A stretch of 64,000 nucleotides of DNA, from assembly GCA_963978905.1 (NCBI GenBank), contig OZ022256.1:37682001-37746000 (forward strand), given 5' to 3'. The notes below the pieces were generated by a model. That model made no database searches, was not told the origin of the DNA, and saw only the letters and a list, made by a program, of their open reading frames with translations. How positions within the stretch are numbered: the stretch's first letter is position 1; every line of letters starts with the position of its first letter. Positions 11,693-22,939 of the stretch are shown piece after piece. Both the position numbers and the translations under genes were made by a program. This DNA is from Trichostrongylus colubriformis. Lineage: Eukaryota > Nematoda > Chromadorea > Rhabditida > Trichostrongylidae.

Positions 11693-12552
11693 TAGGTTGA
11701 ACCATAATTTCTGTTACCACTTGGGGAAAACTGTGGAAGTTCCTGGAATATTTGGTAGTAAGGGGTGTATAAAGCGAGTGAAAAGGAGTACTAATTAACA
11801 CATTCATATTCTCTATGGCTTTAACTAGCAGTGAATCTACGACCCTTCGCGAGAGTGGCGAAATTCACGAACACTGCCCCGCTTCCTTAGCAAGCAAGGT
11901 CACTAACCGAATCAACCAGTCAATGGTCCCAGGTACTGTCTCTCATACGACGGCAACCGATGGCTTGATCAGCTTAAATTGAAACAGAAAAAAAATTTCA
12001 AAAAAAAAATAGCAGAAAAAAATTGCAGAATTACAGAGAAAAAAATTTAGAAAATTTTTTTTAGAAAACGGGCAAAAAATTGCCATCCAACACGACGACA
12101 GTCACTGCCGATCTTTACCGCAGGCAACTGGACACCGTAGCCCCAAATTTTACCGGAAAAATGGACCGAGACTTCTTCCTCTACGACAACGCTCGCTCAC
12201 ATGTGGCAAAGTTGGCATGTCGAAGGGTCCAGGACCTTGGTTGGACGAAGCTCCAACACCCACCTTAATCTCCGAACATGACCCCAACTGACTACCACCT
12301 ATTCCGATCTCTGGCCCACTTCCTCGACGGACGGCAGCTCAAAGATGACGAGATCTCAAAATCGATCCCCAGACTTTCTTTGACCAGAAATCCCCAAACT
12401 TCTATAAGCGAGGCATCCATCATCTCCCTATTCGCTGGCAACACATTGTTGATTATAATGGTACATATATGTTGACTGAAGTTAGGCACAAATTAAGAAA
12501 AATAAATTCGAAATTTTTCGTCATTGTGTAACAGAAATTATGGTTCGACCTA
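11693..12552. mobile_element. mariner element 1, internally deleted
   Basis: TA dinucleotides at 11693-11694 and 12551-12552 bound inverted ends GGTYGAACCATAATTTCTG reading inward. At about 860 bp it is shorter than a full mariner (about 1.3 kb). An A-rich stretch (11980-12075) lies where the N-terminal half of the transposase should be. The 3' part carries the transposase catalytic-domain remnant at 12080-12475. Both ends look intact, so it is a non-autonomous derivative. Confidence 0.85.
12080..12475 (+). pseudogene. mariner transposase C-terminal fragment
   Basis: The frame reads FLYDNARSHVAKLACRR and, after one in-frame TAA at 12266-12268, SPNMTPTDYHLFRSLAHFL. These correspond to the second catalytic Asp block (DNARPH-type) and the conserved SPDLAPSDYHLF-type block carrying the third Asp of the DD34D transposases. 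Family members usually have Tyr at the position of the stop, so it is a nonsense mutation. The helix-turn-helix DNA-binding half and the first catalytic Asp are missing. The encoded fragment cannot be active. Confidence 0.85.
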
Positions 12553-14529
12553 ATATAATCGTTGGGGTTCAGATTTCGAGCAGTATTCCTGCTTTGGCAT
12601 CCTTCGTTCGGTGTAAGCTCCACAAGTTGTGTAGAACGATTAGTGGCAAAGCCCAGTGATATCTCGTTGAAATTTGGTTGGCGTCTTCACAGGGCATTCA
12701 TATCCACTAAAAAACAGTGAAAGAATGAGTGAGAAACAAGCATTAATTGCGATGTAGTTGAATGCAATTGCTAGTTTGTTCACTGGAATGTGCACTTATG
12801 TGTTCACTGACATTCAGATATTCATGACTGAATATTCAAAAAGTATTCACTGATCACTCGCACAGAGGAACACTGTTTCAATAATATGTGTAATGTAGAG
12901 GAAAACTAGTGCGGATCTCTAAAGCGGAAGCCCCGTAAATGTATATCCTATCTGACAGCAACATGAGATCACCTTGCTAGGCCATAACTCTTCTAATTAC
13001 ATCTACTGCCCTTCCAATCACATCCACTGCGAAGGTGGAAGGCATGGCGCATGCCCAGAGCGGGGATGAAGAACGCTAGATGTTGATTTTACTTCACTGC
13101 CTACCAGGAAGATTGTTTAGAAAGCAAGGGACTGCTTTTGAAGAGGTTTTGAACGCTCTCGTGTGACTAAGTCACGCTCTTGTTGGCAAAATATTTTCCT
13201 CGACATTTCATCGACTCGAATATCTTAAAATCTAAGCGACGTAAAAAAGAGTTCAAAAACGCATTAGAAAGAGCAAGGTCTCTAGTTTGGGGAAAACTTA
13301 TTTGGTTGCAAAACATACGGCACGGAATATAACTCTTAGAAATCAAAAACCCGCATGCAAATTTCCGTTTTCCTCGACAAATCCTAGATTCCCGTATATC
13401 TCGCATTTCTAAACATTTGGAGCAACTAAGAAAGCAAGCCTAGTTCTTCTCAAAAAACAAATCAGTTCCCAAATGAACCCAAATGAAATGATGACACAGA
13501 GGAAAGTTATAAGTGTTCCAGTAAGGTCAATTTTTGCATTTTCATGACCTATTAGAGGCAAATTAAGGGCAATGGAAGTAGTTCTTGAAGTTAGTGCATA
13601 AGAAAGCGTTACTGCTGTACCTGCGTTACTTTACCTGCTGCTGCTTTATTTCATCCTACAACAGCTGTGAAATGTATAGAAGAGGTATCCTTTGAAGGAT
13701 AGATCATTCCCGAATTCACTTTCGTGGTATTGTGGTTATTATCCTGAATGATAGGAATATTGATACATCCTGTAAAAGTGAGTTTTTACTAAGATCGCGT
13801 CTTACATTGTGGCAATCATTGTCATGAAAAGGAGAAGCTCATGCTGAATAAAACACATCAACATCAACGGTAAGGTAAAAACAGAATACCGCTATGACAA
13901 GCCATGTTACAAAGTCAAAGCTACGCTATTGAGAAGGAAGCACAATTTATAACTGTGCTGGTGTATCATTCACGGCTACTAAGTGAACTGAAACACATGA
14001 TAAAGGCTAATTATATGGCTACATTCTTGAAACGAACAATCAATGACATTCAAATTTTTAAAATTGATAAGGTTGAATATGGAACTCGTGAACTCAATGT
14101 TAATTATTGATTAACTGGTGCTCGAGGTCTCCAAACCACAAACTTATTCTTTTACTGTTCTTTAGTTGCGCCACGAGTGACCTTTTATCACAATGGGCAT
14201 CTTTTGCAGATATACATTAGACAGATAAGTATGCTACCTTGAATATCTTATCCATAGAGGCATGGATATACTGGAGAGAGCGCGGTTGGTAAGACAGACA
14301 CTTGATTTTGCTGCTCTTCAAAGGAGTTTGATGTATTAGGGCCAAACACCAGACAAAAAAAGGTAATTTATCGTTGGGATATCCTTTCCCGACTGGTGCG
14401 TATGTAAAACTATGAGGGCGCAGACGTGAAACCAGATTTTACTATAACGAAGGAAGAGCTTCGCGCATTACCATAATCCCATTGTTACAAAATTATGTCA
14501 GGCCAGTAGTGATAGAGCTGCTAGGTGTT
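12553..14529. other. intergenic, no gene recognised
   Basis: AT-rich with only short ORFs on both strands, none recognisable. Confidence 0.45.
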
Positions 14530-14644
14530 TCTTAAAAAGTTATATTGTATTTTGCTATGTATTTGTGCTTGTATTCTTGCTATGTCTATCACTGTATGGG
14601 ATTACGGCTTAACTTCTGACTATGATTATTTCAGATCGGATTTG

Positions 14645-15560
14645 TATCAGGTTGAGCAGAAAGTCTTGACCGGTATCTCACTTCTATTTTCAAAAAGTTA
14701 TAGTTTTGCAACAATACAAGCTCAATCAACTATATAGTCCCCATCATTGTCTAGAGCATATGTCCAGCGATCGGGCAGCTTTTCGATCCCTTCGGCCCAG
14801 AACTGCGACAACTGCAACTCGAAAAAGTGGACTACTTCAGTTTCGAGTTCCGACTGCTCATTGAATTGTTTGTCGCGAAGATGAAGCTTCAAGCGGCGAA
14901 ACAGGTGGTAGTCGGATGGAGCCAAGTCTGGAGAATGAGAGGGGTGTGGTAAGAGTTCCATTCAAGTTCGGCAATTTTCTGGCGGCTCTGTTTCGCGATG
15001 TGGGGTGCTGATTCTCGACGCTCTGTCCGATTGACGTAGATCGTCTGGAATCCATCTCAAAAGCATATTGCGATAACCGAAGCCGTGAAGGCGGTTCACT
15101 ACGGTCCTTTGGCTGCATCCAAGTGTCGTCGATAATTCTCGCGTGGTAGCATACGGCTCCTCTTCTAAGGCACTGCGTAGGGTTTCATCAACCACGACAG
15201 TCGGGCGTTCGGAACGAGGTTGGTCTTTGAGGGAGATATTTCCTCTTTGGAAGCGCTGGGACAAACGGCGATCCGATGATTCGGAGATGACGCCTACTTG
15301 AATGCAGCGCAGATATTGGCAGTAGCAGTCGTCGATCCGTGATCTTGCAGGAACTCGTAGTAGACATCCGCTCGCAGATGGCTTTGATCGATTGAGATAA
15401 TGATTACTTTATAACAGTACGCATGTATTTATATAGGTCTCCAAGTGAAGCTTTTGAGAGCCTTCTATCGAACCTTGGTGCTGCTCCATCCCTACATCGC
15501 CTCTAAGAATTTAGAGAGAATGTAGAAAAAACCGGTCAGGACTTTCTGCTCAACCCAATA
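14645..15560. mobile_element. mariner element 2, internally deleted
   Basis: TA at 14645-14646 and 15559-15560 bounds ends of the form TATYRGGTTGAGCAGAAAG followed by TCYTGACCGG. The size is 916 bp. It is inserted in copy 1 of the tandem array; the matching point in copy 3 (gggtgTAtgaagttctggac) is an unoccupied TA. The transposase on the minus strand is missing its central part. Confidence 0.88.
14722..15264 (-). pseudogene. mariner transposase, middle deleted
   Basis: The upper part (15264 downward) reads LKDQPRSERPTVVVDE then YATTRELSTTLGCSQRTVV, the second helix-turn-helix region of mariner transposases. The frame then breaks and resumes at 14961 downward with SPDLAPSDYHLFRRLK, the block carrying the third catalytic Asp, and continues to the normal C terminus. 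The first two catalytic Asp regions are lost at the junction near 14960-15010. It is a typical deletion derivative and encodes no active enzyme. Confidence 0.85.
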
Positions 15561-16100
15561 GTTCTGGACCCAAGTACGTGAATTGCGTCAATCGATACGG
15601 AAAAAGATAAGGTATAGGAGAAAAAGGTAAACATATTGTAAAACTTTATTTAAGTATCGTTTGAAGTTGTATTGCACCTTGCCATGTATTTGTGCTTGTA
15701 TTATTGTTGTGCCTATCACTATGTTGTATTACGGCTGCATTTCTAACTATGTTTATTTAAAAGCGGGTTTCTAGTTCCGGACCGATAGTACGTGAATCGG
15801 CGTCGATCAAAGCAGAAAAAATGATGATGTTAAGCAAATTGTAAATTTTTGTTTGAGTTTTGTTTGAATTGAAGTTGTACTGCACTTGGCTCTGTATTTG
15901 AGCCTTTATTATTGCTATGTCTATCACTACATGGGATTAAGGCTCAGTTTCTAACTATGTTTATTTCAGAGGGTGTATGAAGTTCTGGACTGGTAGTTAT
16001 AGTTCTAGACTGATAGTACGTGAAATTGCGTCAATTTAAGCTGAAAAGGTAAGTGTTAAAAATATTGTAAAACTTTGCTCACAGCAATGTTATTTGTAGA

Positions 16101-17026
16101 GCATGCCCACTTTTCTTTGGAAAAGTTGTAGATTTTTTATGCTGTTAGACTGGTATATGTCATTACCTCTTTTATTTGGATTGCATGACTCAGTGTGCTT
16201 AACCTTCTGTTGCAGAAACCTTTTGTTGTTTGCAGTGTTTGTTGATCCGTAAGTTCTTCACTATTTAGGTGGTTTTATCTAGGTGATAGTTTGTTATTAT
16301 TCATTCACAGTAATATTTTGAGTAAATGTAGTTGAATTGAACTAGTGCTGTATTGGTTAAAACGATTTATTGTAATCGTTGTTATTATAATTTCAGTGAA
16401 CGTCGATATTTGTGTGCTTCTTTATTTCAAGTAATTATTATTATATCATTTATATTATTGCATTATGCTCAATTTGCCGTTGTGTTTGAGTTTGAATGAG
16501 TATGGTTTATGTTATTATAAGCGGATATATTTTGTAGGAGAAGAATGATTCGTTTCTGTGCATAATGTTATGGTAATGTCTTTGAGACGCCTGATTTCAA
16601 TAATGCAAACGTTGACCAAAACGAAAGAAGTTTAAACCATGAAGAGACGATAAACCGACAAGTAATGTCTAAAACAATCAGGATATTCAATCAAATTTTC
16701 CGTGCGAGAAGTAGTGAGAGACTCCTGAAAAAAATAGTAAAGGAAGAATGATAAAGGATAAATTGTCAAATCAAAAAAGATTATTGTTCACTATTGAAGA
16801 TACGATGTAACGAGTGAACGCCAGTCCATCAGATTGGGGAGAAACTGCCGGTTCGAATGGTGAAGAAATAGCCATAAAGGTAGATTACAAAATGGTTGGT
16901 GCATGGATGCTATAATGTAGTAATTGAGGCCGAAATGTCCAATCCTCTCTGGGACCATTTTTCAGACGGAGGAAAGCACAACCTACTACGGTGTAATGAA
17001 CAAACATTACTCAAACATATATTATG
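16101..17026. other. intergenic, AT-rich, no gene recognised
   Basis: T-rich low-complexity DNA with no ORF worth reporting. A weak similarity (GGTGTAA at 16991 and 26566) may mean that the terminal repeat of the retroelement starts a few dozen bases before 17027. Confidence 0.4.
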
Positions 17027-17188
17027 TATTTCAAGGCGTAACCAACGGAGGAGAAGCTAGAAGAGACGACCGAGGAGGTTGCGCGGAGACCGACCGCTCC
17101 CGGCTGTACAGTTGCTCCCTCCCGCTTCCGGCAGTTGTGTACATAGGAATCTCCTTTAACCTTTTTCTATGGATTCTCTGACGATCTG
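17027..17188 (+). repeat. left terminal direct repeat (5' LTR part)
   Basis: 162 bp matching 26627-26827. If the primer-binding site at 17333 is real, the LTR continues to about 17330; that part has no counterpart after 26827, so the right copy would be truncated. Confidence 0.7.
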
Positions 17189-17332
17189 TGACTGTCGCAC
17201 CACGAATCTGTGTTCTCTATTGTATTCGTGCATTGTCTGTATTGTGATTATGGTTTGCCGATGAACTGTATTCACTCAGCTTATGGAGGCAGAAGCAGGG
17301 TTAGCGCACTTTCCGCCGCGCACACTGTTTAC

Positions 17333-17348
17333 TGGTAGCAGCAAGTGG
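17333..17348 (+). promoter_or_regulatory. candidate primer-binding site, initiator tRNA-Met type
   Basis: TGGTAGCAGCAAGTGG begins with nine bases complementary to the CCA end and acceptor strand expected of a nematode initiator tRNA-Met. It lies just downstream of the left repeat, where the minus-strand primer should anneal. The match weakens after base nine. Moderate to low support. Confidence 0.35.
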
Positions 17349-17349
17349 T

Positions 17350-19000
17350 CCACCCCTCGCTGCCTGAGGCAAGGAGAGATGAGTTTTATGACTGACTTTT
17401 AGTTGGCCGATTACGAGAAGGCCCATTCATTCTCGATCCCAGCTCCTTGTTAGTTCATCAACTTATTGTCCGCCGGTCGTCTCGAAGCAAAGGGCGCCGT
17501 ACGGTGAGTTTCGAATTCGCTGACGGCTTCGAAATGCCACCATTTTTGTCGAGTGGACTCGTGTCATAAATTTTCTTCCATGAGTCACTCGCGTTGACCA
17601 GTACCTCTTTGTTCCAAAGTTTATTTTTTTGGGTCTCTTTCCATGGCGTGGGACTAACCACCATACTCTCGAGGTAGAGTCAGGTGAAGTGAGTGTAATC
17701 TGGTGCTCTTGTTGTTTCAGTGAAGGAGTATTTGTCTACTCATCGATAATATGAGATGCTGTAGCCGCTGTGCTATTTCGTTGATGAACTATCGGTTATG
17801 GGACATTAAACTAATGTGTTAGCGGCACTCGATCGACCGGTAAGTTGGCACGATGTATAAAGAGGAAGCTCGAGTTATTTTCAAAAATAACCGCACCAAA
17901 AAAAGGGGAAATTTGCATATAGAGACTGAAAAATTAGAGAAACAAAAAAAAACAAAAAACGAAACGAAAATATAATTGGATATTTAACTTTGGTCTGGTA
18001 CTCAATTATCTTACTTTTTTAGTGCCGGCATTTATTTCTTTTGTTGAGTTCATTTCGGTTGGTCGTGCTAGCCCGTTGTCGCTGATAATCTGGAGTCGGT
18101 ACATAAATGAATTGTTCCACTCTGTTTTTCGAGTCCATCGACCAAGGAAGGCGAAAATATGCTGACTATCGGAATGCCCTTTGAAGGAGTCTGGCTCGTT
18201 TCATCGAGGGACGCTAATCAACACTTGTCGTCCTAATGAGGAATCCGCCAAATCAGGTCTTACCAAACATTGCTGGATGTTCACTCTATACAGTTTCATA
18301 TCCAAGTGAATTTGAATACTATCTCCTCATAATGTTCCATCCATTTGCTTTAAGTATATAATGGGCCTCCTTCTTTCAGTTTTTAGTACCTCTTCCTATT
18401 TCAACGTACATCTTGTCAATACCGTTTCCAGGAATGCTTTCTTAGGCTTCTTTTGGAATGCTGCTTGAACGACATTATGACATCCTGGCTCGCACTTTCT
18501 TTTCCACCAGCTTATCATCATTCCTCGCAACATTTCTTCGGTGCATTTCATTCCAGACGTTCTCATGAGAAACCTCCTGATATGAGGCAAGTCAAGAATT
18601 TTTCCATCCAGCAGCATTCACTTTTCAAACATCTGCATTGTTTCACATTCCCAAAAGCAAATGTTCCAGTCAGCTTTATCTCTTGTCGCGCCAGGTGCTC
18701 TTTGTGCTCGGACCACAACATTACTCAGGGATTACAGTACCTGACCCCCCATTGGTTGCCCACCCACACACCCCCTTCTTTACAGCTGACTGCATGAGGT
18801 CGCCACACTCACTACTAGGCACTCACTCACCTGTTGCATACCGTCGTCTCTATTGTGCTCTGAGTTATGAGCCCTCACATCACTCACTCGTGCACTCACT
18901 GTGTTGACTCCAAGGCTGTTGCCCTAATCTTCCGGTAGTTACGGAGCGTACCGATTCCGATAATTTTGCTAGTGTCTTAACATATCTGGGCGACAATCGT
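17350..19000 (+). other. retroelement 5' leader
   Basis: No clear coding sequence. It contains a donor-like GGTGAGT near 17501 and acceptor-like pyrimidine-AG strings near 17720 and 18775, which could define leader introns but are unproven. The part near 18750-18900 is rich in CACTCACT-type strings. Confidence 0.35.
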
Positions 19001-19001
19001 C

Positions 19002-20110
19002 TACGACAAAGACGCGAAGGACCTCCACGACGCTGCAGTCTCCGCCATAGAAGAAGTACGTAGTGACGCTAGAGCGGAAACGAGACGGCTGACACAAAGG
19101 ATTGATCAAGGTAACTCCAGTCTGCTGTCAGAACTTAACCAGTCTTTTGAGGATGTTGGTGAACGTATTAATGCGATTCTTGTTTATGCTACTCCAGGTG
19201 TCGATGGGCCGTTACCTCGAGTCATATTGTTTTCTGATTAGGGAAGGGATTTTATGCAATTTTCTTGTCGCTTCGCCGCTTGGAGGGTATCAGTAGAATG
19301 CGATCCACTTTCTGGACTAGTTCGCAAAAGGCTCATTTTCTTAGAAGTTATTTGGACGCTGTGGCCAGAGACAATCTTGAGGAACTACTGGAAGAAGAGT
19401 GCGATGATTATGCCACCGTAGTTGCCCACCTGAGGAAATCATTCGAAAGACCACAGCACCGCTTATATGGCCAGACAGCAACTCTCCATGTGCCAACAGT
19501 TACCAGGTGAGACCTCGTCTATCTTAGCTAATCGTCTATTACTTCTCGTGCGTGCGGCTACGGCTGTCCATGATTCAGCCAGTCAGAAAGAGCTAACTCT
19601 AGAAGTGTTTGTAGCGCGTCTTCAATTTGATATCCGCTACTATGTGAAATTGGACAACCCTTCCACATTTGAACAAGCCGTTGCCAAAGCTCAGATGGTC
19701 GAGCAACTTCTGGCCGGGCTACTGCGAATCGTCTCATTAGGCCCTGATCATCCCCACGAACCATCAGTAAGAAGCGCTGCTTCTGTAACTCAGCGTTTTA
19801 GGAAACCCCCATTTCGTAGATTGAATTTTTCATTCACTGATAATCAACCTCTATCTTCCCAGGGATTTTCGAGTGGAAACTTCGTTGGGCCGCCTAGCCG
19901 TTCGAATGATGCAAACCTGTTTTATTGCGGAGGAAGAGGGCGTGTTTCGCGTTTCTGCTCATCTCCGCGAAATCTACCACGTACCACAGGTTCCTGTAAT
20001 TTTCGTTATCCGTCTCGTGAACGTAATAATATTCCCTCCTCTTACACTCGTATCTCGACTCTTCTCCTCGTTTCGATGATAAAGACTTTTGGGAGCTCGC
20101 AAACAAATTA
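19002..20110 (+). pseudogene. gag-like protein of the helicase-bearing retroelement
   Basis: The N-terminal frame (19002-19240) is a charged heptad-like region (AVSAIEEVRSDARAETRRL) consistent with a coiled coil. It then frameshifts into a capsid-like stretch containing SFERPQHR, QQLSMCQQLPGETSSILANR and FVARLQFDIRYYVKL, the retrotransposon gag pattern. It ends with a zinc knuckle NLFYCGGRGRVSRFC, in which the first Cys and the His of the CX2CX4HX4C pattern have been replaced by Leu and Arg. At least two frameshifts and one stop are present. It would form the particle shell and bind RNA, but is not functional here. Confidence 0.72.
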
Positions 20111-20239
20111 ATGCTTTCTCTATTTCACTGCGCGAGAACCAAGCAGCGTCAGAACAGTCAGACGGCCGAATAAGCGCTTCAGTGAAGTGCAATGAAGAGC
20201 TGGCACATTCAACTTTCGGGCAATATAACTCATCTCGTT

Positions 20240-21840
20240 CTTCCTCATTGCTCCATGTCAAAACATTATTGCTGATTCTTATGCTTCTCTGTTGCAGGGC
20301 GAGCGGAGCATTTCCTGCTTTGGCATGGCTTTGTCCTCACGCCTAGCTGATGCGCTTGCTCGAAATCCCGCATTGTACAATAGTTCTCGCATCATTCCTT
20401 GTGTAGACGATCCCCTTACGCTCTTTCCATACACGTGGACCGCCTTAATACTGAGCGGTATGACACAATAGCTTTTCTGTGCGAAATTATTACACAATTC
20501 CTTACTTTTTCTCTCAACCTTTACGGAGTACGGTACAAGAATTAAAGTGAGACGTCTCTCATTGTTTCACTTCAAGCGGGTAGACTCATGGTGCAACATC
20601 ATAAACATGAGCTCGGCGATATAGCGCCTTCCGATAATTTCTGGTCTACATCTAACCCCTTGATATCCGGTAGACTTCGGCCCCCATTGGTTGTTGCACG
20701 GGACATTTCATTTTTGTATCTAATTGCATTCTATTCAAACTCTAGCCTATATGCACCATGAGTCCCTTTCCCCGGATTTTCCGGCGGGTGACTTAGCCCA
20801 GCGTATCTGCGACTCCTGTAACTGTATTCTGAGAGGAGGATCGTTTTCACTCAGAACCCCCAATAAGGAGGAAACTTGTCGCTCCACTCCCATTATGAAA
20901 ATGCAGGGACGTTCAATGGGCGAAACCTGAATCAGCGGCTCACGAATTCGCTCTATCCTTGCGTAATTCCAGCGACCGCATTCTGAATTGCGACTCGCAG
21001 TTGATCCTAACAGAACAGGATTACGCAGTTGTACCGATTATTCGGATACCTCGTTCCGCGACCACAGATGTAGGCCTTGTCACTTCCAACTGGCTCGCAG
21101 CGAAATTATTAGCGGTAGAGGGAGTTGCTGGTTCTTCCATGTCTGCTTTGTTCCATCATCTCTGTCAGGATTATGCGACAGAACGAACCTACTAGCATTC
21201 TCCCTTCGTTCGTCTTTAGCCACTAGCCCCAACTCACAATTCGGCATCTTTTGGCCCGCGACAACGTAACCGACTCTTTCCTAAGCAGCGATTCGGTGCA
21301 ACTGCACCGCTGTCTTCCTACCCTTTTCGTTATTTCCAGCTTTTACCATTCAATGACACGTGCTTCGTCAAACCACTGGTTAGAATCACTCCCCCTAATG
21401 GCCCTACCATCGTCTCCTTTCTGGACCACTTTATTGGTGGTTAATCAGACGCTTCTATTGCACGTTGTCCTGCAGTGCGTCACTTCAATATTTTGCATGG
21501 CGATTTTTACCTCAAATTTGATGCAGCTACCGGCGAAACCCAAGTAGTGACACTTGGCAGCATCCACAGTATTGGTATGCCCTCATCCTTTAACGCCTCT
21601 TCTCTAGCTCTTCCATTTACCATATATCACAGTCTTATTCTAACCAATCTCAGCGAGCTGGTCAATGATCATCAATGGCGGGATCTGTGGTCTTCCACCT
21701 TTCAAGACCACTTTTTGCACACCAGTGCATATCAACATGTGTTTCCTATCGATTCCTCATTCTATCCTCCGTTTTTTGGTCCTCTACCTTCGGATCTTGG
21801 ACTGCTTTTGGTTCTAATTTGGTGTCTTTTTGCATTGTGA
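20240..21840 (+). pseudogene. type I membrane glycoprotein-like ORF between gag and protease
   Basis: A decayed ancestral frame of roughly 530 codons. It opens with a hydrophobic signal-peptide-like stretch (TLLLILMLLCCRASG, about 20265-20310), has potential N-glycosylation sites (NSS, NAS, NLS), several Cys residues in the middle (RICDSCNC; PCHFQ in another frame), and a well preserved C-terminal part around YQHVFPIDSSFYPPFFG. It ends in a candidate membrane anchor LGLLLVLIWCLFAL just before the stop at 21840. At least five frameshifts or stops interrupt it. I do not recognise the family. By topology it could be envelope-like, but envelope genes normally lie 3' of pol. The role is inferred only from architecture. 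Confidence 0.45.
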
Positions 21841-21925
21841 AGGCCTTATTCACGCTTTACTTACATTCTTATTGCCCAAGGTGCCTGTCAGCCCGTTGTC
21901 GCGGATAATTTGATAGTTTGCGACC

Positions 21926-22375
21926 TTGCTTCTATATTCTATCATTCGTGCGTTACCTTCCATACCGGACCCGCTCGTTACCGCGCCGAGTCCTGTCATA
22001 GAGCTGACTTTTGTCAGGATCATGGCTCCCGCGCGTCTTTTTGGCCCCGTTCATGTACTGATCCTCGCAGACCACGATCGTTTTTTCATCACTCAAATTC
22101 CTATTCGAGTCGACGCCATCCGCGTGCTCGCTTTATTAGGCACAGATGCTTCCATTACCACCACTGCTACAGACTCCGCACCGCTATTTGGAGCTTTTCA
22201 TTTCACCGCCAGTGACGTAACAAGCGCGGTCGACATTCACGTCTCGAGATACGCCACGGTGTCTTTGAAATTGGCACTTTTCATCCGACACCCGGTATAC
22301 TTTAGAGCAGCCTGCATTGTAGCAGATTCATACAACATCATCCACGGCAACGATTTAATGCTCAGGCTCCCTTGA
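21926..22375 (+). pseudogene. retroviral-type aspartic protease remnant
   Basis: The frame reads VRVDAIRVLALLGTDASIT, aligning with the A-L-L-D-T-G-A-S-I-T signature of retrotransposon aspartic proteases. Here the catalytic Asp-Thr-Gly is scrambled to Gly-Thr-Asp. Further on, YFRAACIVADSYNIIHGND resembles the C-terminal flap-to-dimer region (IIGxD type). Its position upstream of integrase fits a pol polyprotein. The altered active site means it is dead. Confidence 0.6.
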
Positions 22376-22900
22376 TGGACTATAGGTCACAGTAGTCGTA
22401 CCCTCTTAATTGCAGGTCAAGAGGTCAAGATATTGTGCGCGAATGCAGCTGACGCACCGTCTACATTCGATCAGCTGGTTCCAGTTCGCGTTGCCGAAGC
22501 GACAGTATCTCGCCGTCAGCCGTGACCTTTGTGCGTTACCACGTCGCCGGGCACTACGAGAACTCTCTCGTGTTTAAGATCCAAAATGATATACTTTCAG
22601 CAAACACACTTTTTGTCACCTCTACCATAGTAAATTCTGCTAATCCTTTATTACTTGTCGCTAACCCCTCTTCGCAACCGTTTACACTCTATCACAACCA
22701 AGTCATATCCTCTGCCCTTCCCCTGCCAGAAGTCGAAACTTCAGTTCCTCCGACGCCTACCACATGTCCCTAATACATCTACATATACGTACGTTGGCAA
22801 ACTCTTCAAAAGCAGACTGCCCTGGTGCCCAAGATACTATTAATTTTCACATTGATCTCTCTCACGCAAAAATTTCATGAGGAGAATAGCAGCAACTAAC
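22376..22900 (+). pseudogene. pol spacer with reverse transcriptase deleted
   Basis: Broken frames continue from the protease (22522-22773) and reach an HIDLSHAKIS stretch typical of the segment just before a reverse transcriptase. Within about 100 bp the sequence is already in the integrase zinc-binding region. No LDDxxV or YxDD motif, and no RNase H, exists in any frame. An internal deletion of about 1.5-2 kb is inferred near 22900. Confidence 0.5.
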
Positions 22901-22939
22901 TCAACTTTTGGATCATCAATCCAGTACAATTCTCCTCCG

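Larger units (their letters stand above)
14530..16100 (+). repeat. three-copy tandem array of exon-like units
   Basis: Three diverged copies of a unit of about 230 bp. Copy 1 is 14530-14644 plus 15561-15655, copy 2 about 15656-15880, copy 3 about 15881-16100. Landmarks in each are ATGTATTTGTGCTTGTATT-like text, GCCTATCACT or GTCTATCACT, a pyrimidine tract (ending TTTATTTCAG in copy 3), then GTACGTGAA and an A-rich end. Copy 3 has the GTAAGT-type donor context AAAAGGTAAGTG. The 80-90 bp segment between acceptor-like and donor-like sites has no open frame in copy 3. Copy 1 is split by mariner element 2. Confidence 0.6.
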
